NCBI GenBank assembly: GCA_905206195.1
Contig: CAJLGN010000139.1
Span: 1-5,133, forward strand
DNA from: an uncultured Roseburia sp.
GTDB lineage: Bacteria; Bacillota; Clostridia; Lachnospirales; Lachnospiraceae
Reading direction: 5' to 3'
DNA length: 5,133 bases
Shown here: positions 1 to 5,133 of the stretch, in pieces
How positions within the stretch are numbered: position 1 is the stretch's first letter
Layout of the letters: each line of letters starts with the position of its first letter
Translations under genes and position numbers: made by a program
Notes under the pieces: generated by a model
What the model saw: only the letters and a program-made list of their open reading frames with translations
Told to the model about the DNA's origin: nothing
The model's database searches: none

Positions 1-17
1 GGATGCGGCATGCATCC
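1..17. other. Short hairpin at the window edge, possible truncated terminator
   Basis: GGATGC (1-6) can pair with GCATCC (12-17) around a five-base loop. It begins 39 bases after the glgA stop in the direction of transcription, a fair place for a terminator. Any T-run on the minus strand would fall outside the window, and the stem may extend past the edge. The plus-strand side is followed only by a mixed T-rich stretch, so a terminator for an unseen plus-strand gene cannot be excluded. Positions 18-56 show nothing else. Confidence 0.3.
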
Positions 18-56
18 TGTCTTATTATCTACCTCTTTTGCTTTAATTATGCAAAA

Positions 57-1511
57 TCAATACGCGCCGAGCAGATAGCGGTAAAGTCCCTCGTAGCGTC
101 CCCTTGAATTGTTCCATGAATAATCGTTCGCCATTCCGCGGTCAATCATCTGATTCCACTGCTTCTTTCGATCAAAATAGATGTGCTTGGAATAATTGAT
201 GACATTCAACATCTCATCCGCATTGTAATTGGCAAACGAAAAGCCGTCCCCCTGATTCTCATATTCATTGAAGGGCTTCACCGTATCTTTGAGACCGCCC
301 GTCTCACGCACAATCGGAACCGTCCCGTAGCGGAATGAGATCAGCTGCGTCAGCCCACACGGCTCAAAGCGGGAGGGCATCAAAAAGGCGTCCGCCGCCG
401 CGTACAGTTTATGCGCCAGTTCATCCGAGTAGCAGATATTCGCCGACACTCGATCAGGATACTTCCACGCGTAATGACGGAACATATTCTCATACTGCAC
501 ATCCCCCGTTCCGATCACAACCAGCTGCGTGTAGTCATCCACGATGCGCTCGATGGCATAATTGATCAGATCCAACCCCTTCTGGTCTGTCAGGCGGGAA
601 ATCAAACCGATCACATACTTCTTCTTATCTACCGCAAGCCCGAGCTCCTCCTGTAATTTGACTTTGTTCATATACTTTTTCTTGCGGAACGTCCCGGCGT
701 TATAGTTGGTGTAAATCCTGCTGTCCGTGTCTGGATTGTAAACTCCGTAGTCAATTCCATTTACAATTCCCTGCATATCGCAGTGGCGCGCGGCGAGCAA
801 ACCATCCAGGCCCTCCCCATAATACTGCGTCTGAATCTCATCTGCATAGGAATCACTGACCGTCGTGATATAATCGGCGTAGACAAGCCCTCCCTTTAGC
901 ATATTCGCATCTTTCTGAAACTCCAGCTTATCCGGCGTGAACAGACTCGCGGCAAACCCGGTGAGTCCCTGCATAGTCCTGACATCCCACACGCCCTGAA
1001 ATTTTAAATTGTGGATGGTGATCATACACTTCATGCCCCAGTAAAAAGAATCCGCCTGAAATTCGTTCTTAAGGTACACCGGTATCAGCCCGGTCTCCCA
1101 GTCGTGACAATGGATCAAATCCGGACGGAAACCAATCTGCTTTAAGATCGACAGAACCGCCTTGTCAAAAAAACAGAACTTCTCGATATCACAGCGGATA
1201 TCCCCGTAGGGCGTATCACAGGTGAAATACTCCTGATTATCGATAAAATAATAGGTGATGCCGTCCATGATATATTTGAATACGCCGACGTACTTGTCGG
1301 TGATGTAGGTGCCGACACTCATATAAAAATGTGTGACATACTCAAACTGACTTCGGTATCTCTCCGGAATGCAGCTGTAATTCGGAATTACCACGCGCAC
1401 ATCCCACTCCTTTTTATCGAACGCTTTCGGAAGCGCACCGCACACGTCCGCAAGTCCCCCCGTCTTGATGAAGGGCACACACTCCGATGCCGCAAAAAGA
1501 ATCTTTTTCAT
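57..1511 (-). CDS. glgA: Glycogen synthase (ADP-glucose type, GT5 family)
   Basis: This cytoplasmic enzyme transfers glucose from ADP-glucose to the non-reducing end of an alpha-1,4-glucan to make glycogen. The 484 residues match the usual length of bacterial GlgA (about 480). The N-terminal GT5 domain starts with the sugar-nucleotide loop KTGGLADV (16-23), followed by HCHDW (134-138) and THN-type IHN (166-168). The C-terminal half carries NGID (251-254), R306 and K311 in RLTDQKG, E383 in EPCGL and GGLKDTV (405-411). R306, K311 and E383 correspond to the catalytic residues Arg300, Lys305 and Glu377 of E. coli GlgA, from memory of that family. The usual Trp in the GIDYxxWNP segment is Tyr here (Y258). 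The ATG start has a perfect AGGAGG (1518-1523) six bases upstream. It follows metY by 20 bases, so the two are probably one transcript. No other glycogen gene is visible. The reading frame is intact. Confidence 0.97.
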   Translation of the reverse strand: MKKILFAASECVPFIKTGGLADVCGALPKAFDKKEWDVRVVIPNYSCIPERYRSQFEYVTHFYMSVGTYITDKYVGVFKYIMDGITYYFIDNQEYFTCDTPYGDIRCDIEKFCFFDKAVLSILKQIGFRPDLIHCHDWETGLIPVYLKNEFQADSFYWGMKCMITIHNLKFQGVWDVRTMQGLTGFAASLFTPDKLEFQKDANMLKGGLVYADYITTVSDSYADEIQTQYYGEGLDGLLAARHCDMQGIVNGIDYGVYNPDTDSRIYTNYNAGTFRKKKYMNKVKLQEELGLAVDKKKYVIGLISRLTDQKGLDLINYAIERIVDDYTQLVVIGTGDVQYENMFRHYAWKYPDRVSANICYSDELAHKLYAAADAFLMPSRFEPCGLTQLISFRYGTVPIVRETGGLKDTVKPFNEYENQGDGFSFANYNADEMLNVINYSKHIYFDRKKQWNQMIDRGMANDYSWNNSRGRYEGLYRYLLGAY

Positions 1512-1531
1512 AACGAACCTCCTGTATTTTA

Positions 1532-2815
1532 TTAGATTACAGACAGCGCCTGCTCTAAATCTTCGATGATATCATCCACGTGCTCAATTCCGACGGACAG
1601 ACGCATCATATCCGGGGAAATTCCGGCTGCGCGCAGCTGCTCCTCCGTCATCTGACGATGTGTGTGGCTCGCAGGGTGCAGAATGCAGGTCCTGGCATCT
1701 GCGACATGCGTCACGATCGCCACCAGCTTTAAACGATCCATAAAGCGAACTGCCGTATCTCTGTCGCCCTTGATCCCAAACGACATCACCCCGCAGGTGC
1801 CGTTCGGAAGATACTTACCGGCCAGCGTGTGATAGGGATTGTCTGAGAGCCCGGGGTAGTTGACCCACGCCACCTTTTCGTGGGCGCTTAAAAACTCTGC
1901 CACACGGGTAGCATTCTCACAGTGCCTTGACATCCTAAGATGGAGCGTCTCCAGACCGACATTCAAAAGAAATGCATTCATCGGGGACGGGATTGATCCG
2001 AGATCCCGCATCAGCTGCGCCGTCGCCTTGGTGATGTACGCGGCCTTTCCAAACCTCTTGGCGTATGTAATCCCGTGGTAGGACGCATCCGGCGTCGTCA
2101 GCCCCGGGAACTTGTCCGCGTGCGCCATCCAATCAAAATTGCCGGAGTCAATGATCGCGCCGCCCACCGCCATCGCGTGCCCATCCATATATTTCGTCGT
2201 CGAATGTGTCACGATATCAGCTCCCCACTCAAACGGTCTGCAGTTGATCGGAGTCGCAAAAGTATTGTCCACAATCAGAGGTACACCGTGATCATGCGCC
2301 AGCTTCGCAAACTTCTCAATATCCAGCACAACCATCGACGGATTTCCGACAGTCTCACCGAACACGGCTCTGGTATTTGGCCGAAAAGCCCTGGCGAGTT
2401 CGCTGCGGGGGGCATCCGGATCCACAAACGTGCATTCCACCCCCTGTTTTTTCATCGTTGTGCCAAACAAATTGAACGTTCCCCCGTAGATCGAGCCGGA
2501 GCATACAATATGATCTCCCGCCTCACAGATATTGAACAAAGCGTAATAATTTGCCGCCTGTCCCGAGGAGGTCAGCATCCCGGCAACTCCCCCCTCCAGC
2601 TCTGTGATCTTGGCGGCCACAGCATCGTTGGTCGGGTTCTGAAGCCTGGTGTAGAAATAGCCCGTCGCCTCCAGATCAAAAAGCTTTCCCATGTGCTCGC
2701 TGTCGTCGTATTTAAACGTCGTGCTCTGATAAATTGGAAGAACTCTTGGCTCCCCACTGCTTGGTTTCCATCCGGACTGGATGCACTTCGTCTCAATTCT
2801 GTAGTCATTTCCCAT
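1532..2815 (-). CDS. metY: O-acetylhomoserine sulfhydrylase (PLP-dependent, Cys/Met metabolism family)
   Basis: The likely reaction is O-acetyl-L-homoserine plus sulfide giving L-homocysteine, the direct sulfhydrylation route to methionine in the cytoplasm. The 427 residues fit MetY (about 420-440) better than cystathionine gamma-synthase or gamma-lyase (about 380-400). Visible PLP-fold marks are YTR (55-57, phosphate contact from the neighbouring subunit), SSGQAA (83-88), DNTFATP (183-189) with D183 for the pyridine nitrogen, and the Schiff-base lysine K208 in HSTTKY. The segment FPGLTTPDASYHGITY (236-251) is the insertion typical of the MetY branch, and R405 in MMRLSVGIEH is the probable substrate-carboxylate arginine. 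The ATG is preceded by AAGGAG (2824-2829) eight bases away, and an in-frame TGA six codons upstream (2831-2833) excludes a longer start. It is the first gene after a terminator and leads into glgA. Some family members also accept O-acetylserine or act as lyases, so exact specificity is less certain than family. Confidence 0.94.
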   Translation of the reverse strand: MGNDYRIETKCIQSGWKPSSGEPRVLPIYQSTTFKYDDSEHMGKLFDLEATGYFYTRLQNPTNDAVAAKITELEGGVAGMLTSSGQAANYYALFNICEAGDHIVCSGSIYGGTFNLFGTTMKKQGVECTFVDPDAPRSELARAFRPNTRAVFGETVGNPSMVVLDIEKFAKLAHDHGVPLIVDNTFATPINCRPFEWGADIVTHSTTKYMDGHAMAVGGAIIDSGNFDWMAHADKFPGLTTPDASYHGITYAKRFGKAAYITKATAQLMRDLGSIPSPMNAFLLNVGLETLHLRMSRHCENATRVAEFLSAHEKVAWVNYPGLSDNPYHTLAGKYLPNGTCGVMSFGIKGDRDTAVRFMDRLKLVAIVTHVADARTCILHPASHTHRQMTEEQLRAAGISPDMMRLSVGIEHVDDIIEDLEQALSVI

Positions 2816-2899
2816 CCTAATCGCTCCTTGTCACTTCTTTTAATCATTATGATATAACATTTCGTTTTGCAATACCATAGCTTTTTATACTTTCGTCAA
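2816..2899 (-). promoter_or_regulatory. Probable promoter region of metY-glgA
   Basis: This AT-rich stretch lies between the upstream terminator and the metY start, so it should hold the promoter of the second unit. On the minus strand there is a TTGACG box (2894-2899) overlapping the terminator T-run, but the sequence 17 bases on (GGTATT, 2871-2876) is a poor -10. An alternative pair is TTGCAA (2867-2872) with CATAAT (2846-2851), at a short 15-base spacing. Neither pair is convincing, so the region is called rather than the exact boxes. There is no room for a full SAM-I riboswitch or T-box leader. Confidence 0.35.
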
Positions 2900-2936
2900 A
2901 AAAGAGGCTATTCTGAATCATATTTTCAGAATAGCC
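2898..2936 (-). terminator. Rho-independent terminator after the PepSY gene
   Basis: The minus strand forms a perfect 12-base-pair stem, GGCTATTCTGAA pairing with TTCAGAATAGCC (2925-2936 with 2906-2917), around a seven-base loop. It is followed by TC and six T residues (2903-2898). It starts 45 bases after the PepSY stop codon. On the plus strand the stem is not followed by a T-run, so it should act only for minus-strand transcription. It separates the kinase/PepSY unit from metY-glgA. Confidence 0.93.
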
Positions 2937-2980
2937 CAGAAATGAACTTTTGCAGCACATATTTTATGCCTATTTTCGGA

Positions 2981-4222
2981 TCAATCATAGATGGAATCGA
3001 CATCGTACTCTAAGACGGCGCCGCTCGTTGCATCAATTGTGTAGTCATACTCCATTGTGCCCTGATAAAACTCAATCTCGTACTCCGTACGCCCGTCATC
3101 ATTGTCAAGCTTAGTCTTCGAAAACGTCACGCCGGATAACGATAACCCTGCGTGTGTCACCGCGATGGATTTCGCATTGTCCACGCTGATATATGCACCA
3201 GTGTTCGCATTGGTTGCAGCCGGTGCCGGTGTCGTGTTATTTGCTTCCGGTGCCGTATTGGTTGTCGCCGGTTTCGTATTATTCGCTGCCGGCGCCTTGA
3301 CCGTTGCTCCAGCTGCTCCGTCTACCTGAAATGCCTCTGAGCTCTTTTTGTGTACGGCTCCCGATGTGGCGTTGATCTCATACTCGTACTCTCTGTCGGC
3401 TGTGTAGAACTCAATATCGTAGATGGAAATGCCGTCATCCCAGTCGAGCTGTCCCTTTGTGTAGGTGACATCCGCCGCTTTCACGCCCGCGTCCGCCAGC
3501 GCTTTTTCCTTCGCGGTATCCAGGCTGATTGCAGCATTGCCCGCAGCTGCTCCTCCTGTCCCGCTCTGCGCTGTATTGTTGATCGGCTGCTCTACGCTCT
3601 TGCTGTAGACATCTCCACTCTCTGCCTTGATTTCATATTCATACTTCGTGGCAGCCGTGTAAAACTCTACATCGTACACAGAAATTCCGTCGTCGGTGTC
3701 CAGGTATCCTCTCGTGAATGTCACATCCGCCGCCTTTACACCTGCGTCCGCCAGCGCTTTTTCTTTCGCTGCATCCAGGCTGATCACCCCGCCGTTCGCC
3801 GCCGGTTTGCCGCTGGCTGCCGCTTTTCCGGCAGTGTTCGCCGCAGAAGTCTGTCCGCTCTGTGCGCCTGCAGACATTGCATCCTTCAAGTTGCTCTCTC
3901 TTCCCAGAATCGTTCCGTCGGACGCTTTGATCCGGTAATCATACTCCGCCCCGTTCGCAGCAAACTCCACCTCATATAGATAGTGACCGTTCTCAAAATC
4001 AAATTCCGTCCGCTGTATCCTCGCCTGTGCGAACTCGACGCCCGCATCTGCGAGCGCAATGTTCTCCGCCGCGATCTTGCCGATGGAGTTGCTCTCAGCA
4101 ACCGCCCCCACGGTAACCACAGATCCTGTCCCGATGATCCCAAGTCCCCCGACCAGGCAGACAGATGTCACGATAGCTTTTTTCGGTGTTGCAAATAAAT
4201 TCTTTATCTTTTTCATATTCAT
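2981..4222 (-). CDS. Exported protein with four PepSY-like domains
   Basis: This 413-residue protein has a basic N-terminus (KKIKN...TPKK), a hydrophobic segment at about 16-42, and a possible signal-peptidase site after AVA (40-42), so it is either secreted or anchored by one helix. Four PepSY-type modules follow at about 46-112, 146-209, 231-294 and 344-406. Each has an N-terminal helix of the type SLDxAKEKALADAGV, a strand pair ending YDxEFY, then YEYEIxAxSGxV. Linkers at 113-145, 210-230 and 295-343 are rich in Ala, Gly, Thr, Asn and Pro. The mature part looks acidic, with DxDDG at the turn of modules 2-4. PepSY domains occur in M4 peptidase propeptides and in stand-alone surface proteins, where they are thought to inhibit peptidases or bind peptides; the ligand here is unknown. 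The gene lies 70 bases after a histidine kinase and ends at a strong terminator. An effector or modulator of that kinase is a plausible inference. No catalytic domain is seen. Confidence 0.9.
   Translation of the reverse strand: MNMKKIKNLFATPKKAIVTSVCLVGGLGIIGTGSVVTVGAVAESNSIGKIAAENIALADAGVEFAQARIQRTEFDFENGHYLYEVEFAANGAEYDYRIKASDGTILGRESNLKDAMSAGAQSGQTSAANTAGKAAASGKPAANGGVISLDAAKEKALADAGVKAADVTFTRGYLDTDDGISVYDVEFYTAATKYEYEIKAESGDVYSKSVEQPINNTAQSGTGGAAAGNAAISLDTAKEKALADAGVKAADVTYTKGQLDWDDGISIYDIEFYTADREYEYEINATSGAVHKKSSEAFQVDGAAGATVKAPAANNTKPATTNTAPEANNTTPAPAATNANTGAYISVDNAKSIAVTHAGLSLSGVTFSKTKLDNDDGRTEYEIEFYQGTMEYDYTIDATSGAVLEYDVDSIYD
3341..3787 (-). repeat. Tandem duplication of PepSY modules 2 and 3 (255-base period)
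   Basis: The segments 3596-3787 (module 2) and 3341-3532 (module 3) encode 64-residue units that align without gaps at an offset of exactly 85 codons. By hand count 48 of 64 residues agree, and 21 of 22 agree at the start of the module (147-168 against 232-253). The DNA is also close there: a 20-base run at 3489-3508 recurs unchanged at 3744-3763. The outer modules 1 and 4 are much less similar, so these two look like the youngest copies or have been kept alike by recombination. Confidence 0.85.
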
Positions 4223-4231
4223 ACAAAATTG

Positions 4232-4237
4232 CTCCTT
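4232..4237 (-). promoter_or_regulatory. Ribosome binding site of the PepSY gene, deciding the start
   Basis: AAGGAG on the minus strand lies nine bases before the ATG ending at 4222 and fifteen before a second in-frame ATG (4214-4216) in the N-terminal Met-Asn-Met. The spacing favours the first ATG, giving 413 residues rather than 411. Confidence 0.8.
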
Positions 4238-4247
4238 TCATCCTTTC

Positions 4248-4286
4248 TGATGTTACTATAAAACGGAAAGATTAAAAGAGCATTAA
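4248..4286 (-). promoter_or_regulatory. Candidate promoter with paired TTAAT boxes upstream of the PepSY gene
   Basis: In the 70-base gap after the kinase gene, the minus strand has TATAGT (4255-4260), five of six matches to a -10 box, placing a start of transcription near 4248 and a leader of about 25 bases. The expected -35 position (4278-4283) has no good hexamer. Instead TTAAT occurs twice (4282-4286 and 4271-4275), 11 bases apart, about one helical turn. That layout resembles binding sites of OmpR-type response regulators that replace a weak -35. No terminator separates the two genes, so read-through from the kinase is also possible. Confidence 0.35.
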
Positions 4287-4292
4287 TGTTTT

Positions 4293-5132
4293 TCATTTTT
4301 TTGAAATTTTAAAAAGAAATGTACTTCCCTTTCCAGGAACACTCTCAACGAGGATTTTTCCCCGGTGGAGCTCCGCAATCTCCCGAACCATCGCAAGTCC
4401 AAGCCCCGTCCCACCGTTCGACCGCGCGCCGTCCGACTGGTAAAAGCGCAGAAAAATTTTTTCTTGCTCCTCCATTGGGACGCCGATTCCGTCGTCCGCC
4501 ACGGACAAGGCTGCCTCGTTCCCGTCGCTTGAAAGCGTGACGGTGATATGCCCGTTCTCTCTGCCGTACCGGTAAGCGTTGCTGATCAGGTTCGTCAGAA
4601 GTCGCGCGAGCAGATCACGGTTCCCATCAACCACAATATTCGGCTCAACATCGGAAGTGAGCGAAATATTTTTATCCTGCAAACGCTCCATGTCCTCGCA
4701 GACTGACCGCACCAACTCTGAGAAGTCGAACCATTCCATCTTAAAGTCGTCCGCCTTGCGCTCCATCCTCGTAAATGCCAGCATATCCGCAATCAGCCGC
4801 GACATTTTTCTTCCCTGCCTGTGAATGACGCGCAGCGCATCCTCATACTCGCTGCACTCCCGCTGCTGCTCCAGCGTATATTCGCACTCCGCCATGACCA
4901 CTGCCATGGGTGTGCGCAGCTCGTGGGAAGCGTCGGAGGTGAACTGCCGCTCCGTCTCAAATGAGGTCTCCAGCCTCTGGAACATCGCGTCGAAAGTGTT
5001 CGCAAGCTGGTGGAGCTCATCGTCCCCATCGCCCAGCGCGATCCGCCTTTTCAAATCGCGCCCCTGCCCGATCTGCGCCGCAGTCTGTGCGATCTGCTTC
5101 ATTGGGGCAAGCGACCTTCCGGCAATAAAATA
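4293..5132 (-). CDS. Sensor histidine kinase, C-terminal part (5' end outside window)
   Basis: This is the cytoplasmic end of a membrane two-component sensor kinase, which would autophosphorylate on His and pass phosphate to a response regulator. The frame stays open to the window edge. The residues before the ATG at 5102, YFIAGRSLAP, look like the end of a transmembrane helix and the start of a HAMP linker, so that ATG is internal and the gene is 5'-truncated by the window. Counting from that internal Met, HAMP runs to about residue 45. The H-box FTSDASHELRTP has its phospho-His at 60 (codon 4923-4925). The N-box is at 171-180 (NLISNAYRYG), the G1-box DDGIG at 203-207, the F-box around FLRFYQSD (217-224), and the G2-box GGTGLGL at 230-236. 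All catalytic boxes are intact, so the kinase should be active. The sensor domain and the likely partner regulator are not visible. The ligand cannot be judged. The PepSY gene lies 70 bases downstream. Confidence 0.95.
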   Translation of the reverse strand, partial: YFIAGRSLAPMKQIAQTAAQIGQGRDLKRRIALGDGDDELHQLANTFDAMFQRLETSFETERQFTSDASHELRTPMAVVMAECEYTLEQQRECSEYEDALRVIHRQGRKMSRLIADMLAFTRMERKADDFKMEWFDFSELVRSVCEDMERLQDKNISLTSDVEPNIVVDGNRDLLARLLTNLISNAYRYGRENGHITVTLSSDGNEAALSVADDGIGVPMEEQEKIFLRFYQSDGARSNGGTGLGLAMVREIAELHRGKILVESVPGKGSTFLFKISKK

Positions 5133-5133
5133 G

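Noticed and set aside
1167..1173. Run of seven A (seven T in the coding sense) inside glgA as a possible frameshift or slippage site
   Set aside because: It encodes Phe-Phe in an uninterrupted full-length frame, with family motifs intact on both sides.
2075..2857. A 260-codon open frame on the plus strand opposite metY
   Set aside because: It lies antisense to a clearly recognised enzyme, its product is Arg/His-rich without recognisable motifs, and it reads through the metY ribosome site and the gap. It is a shadow frame.
3194..3337. Low-complexity GC-rich triplet pattern with repeated ANNTxPA as a possible DNA repeat array
   Set aside because: It is explained by the Ala/Asn/Thr/Pro linker between PepSY modules 3 and 4 (ANNTxPA at residues 313-319 and 327-333); the DNA units are not regular.
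3350..3979. A 209-codon open frame on the plus strand opposite the PepSY gene
   Set aside because: The internal repeats in its translation simply mirror the duplicated PepSY modules on the other strand, and it is rich in Cys and Arg. No sign of an independent gene.
4157..4159. Cys22 of the PepSY protein as a lipoprotein attachment site
   Set aside because: The preceding residues TSV and following Leu do not fit a lipobox, and the Cys sits early within the hydrophobic segment rather than at its end.
5100..5102. ATG as the start of the histidine kinase
   Set aside because: The frame continues upstream with a transmembrane end and HAMP start. Starting here would remove the start of the HAMP linker and leave no membrane part.
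4825..5133. Plus-strand open frame opposite the kinase, running to the window edge
   Set aside because: It is Ser/Cys-rich, antisense to the conserved H-box and HAMP coding sequence, and has no recognisable domain.

Overview
The window is a stretch of bacterial chromosome with four protein-coding genes, all on the minus strand, so transcription runs from high to low coordinates. Gene density, strong AAGGAG/AGGAGG ribosome sites, roughly balanced base composition and the gene types suggest a Gram-positive anaerobe of the Clostridia, most likely Lachnospiraceae-like. This is an inference from style and content; no marker gene here fixes the taxon.

Right part, in transcription order. The window opens inside a membrane sensor histidine kinase. 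Only its last transmembrane residues, HAMP linker, His-phosphorylation domain and ATPase domain are visible; the sensor part and the probable partner response regulator would lie beyond base 5133. After 70 bases comes an exported or membrane-anchored protein made of four PepSY-type domains joined by Ala/Thr/Asn/Pro-rich linkers. A strong Rho-independent terminator (2898-2936) ends this unit. The kinase-to-PepSY order is a recurring arrangement in Firmicutes and suggests that the PepSY protein is an output of the two-component system, a modulator of it, or both. The gap holds a possible -10 box and a pair of TTAAT boxes 11 bases apart, as might bind an OmpR-type regulator.

Left part. About 80 bases after the terminator begins a second unit: an O-acetylhomoserine sulfhydrylase (metY), then 20 bases later glycogen synthase (glgA). 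The tight spacing implies co-transcription of a sulfur amino acid enzyme with a storage-polysaccharide enzyme that has no obvious pathway link to it. No glgB, glgC, glgD or glgP is in view. A short hairpin at the left edge may be the truncated end of this unit.

No RNA gene, CRISPR array, insertion sequence or phage gene was seen. No clearly new system is present. The parts most worth a second look are the kinase/four-PepSY module, with its recent internal domain duplication, and the metY-glgA pairing.
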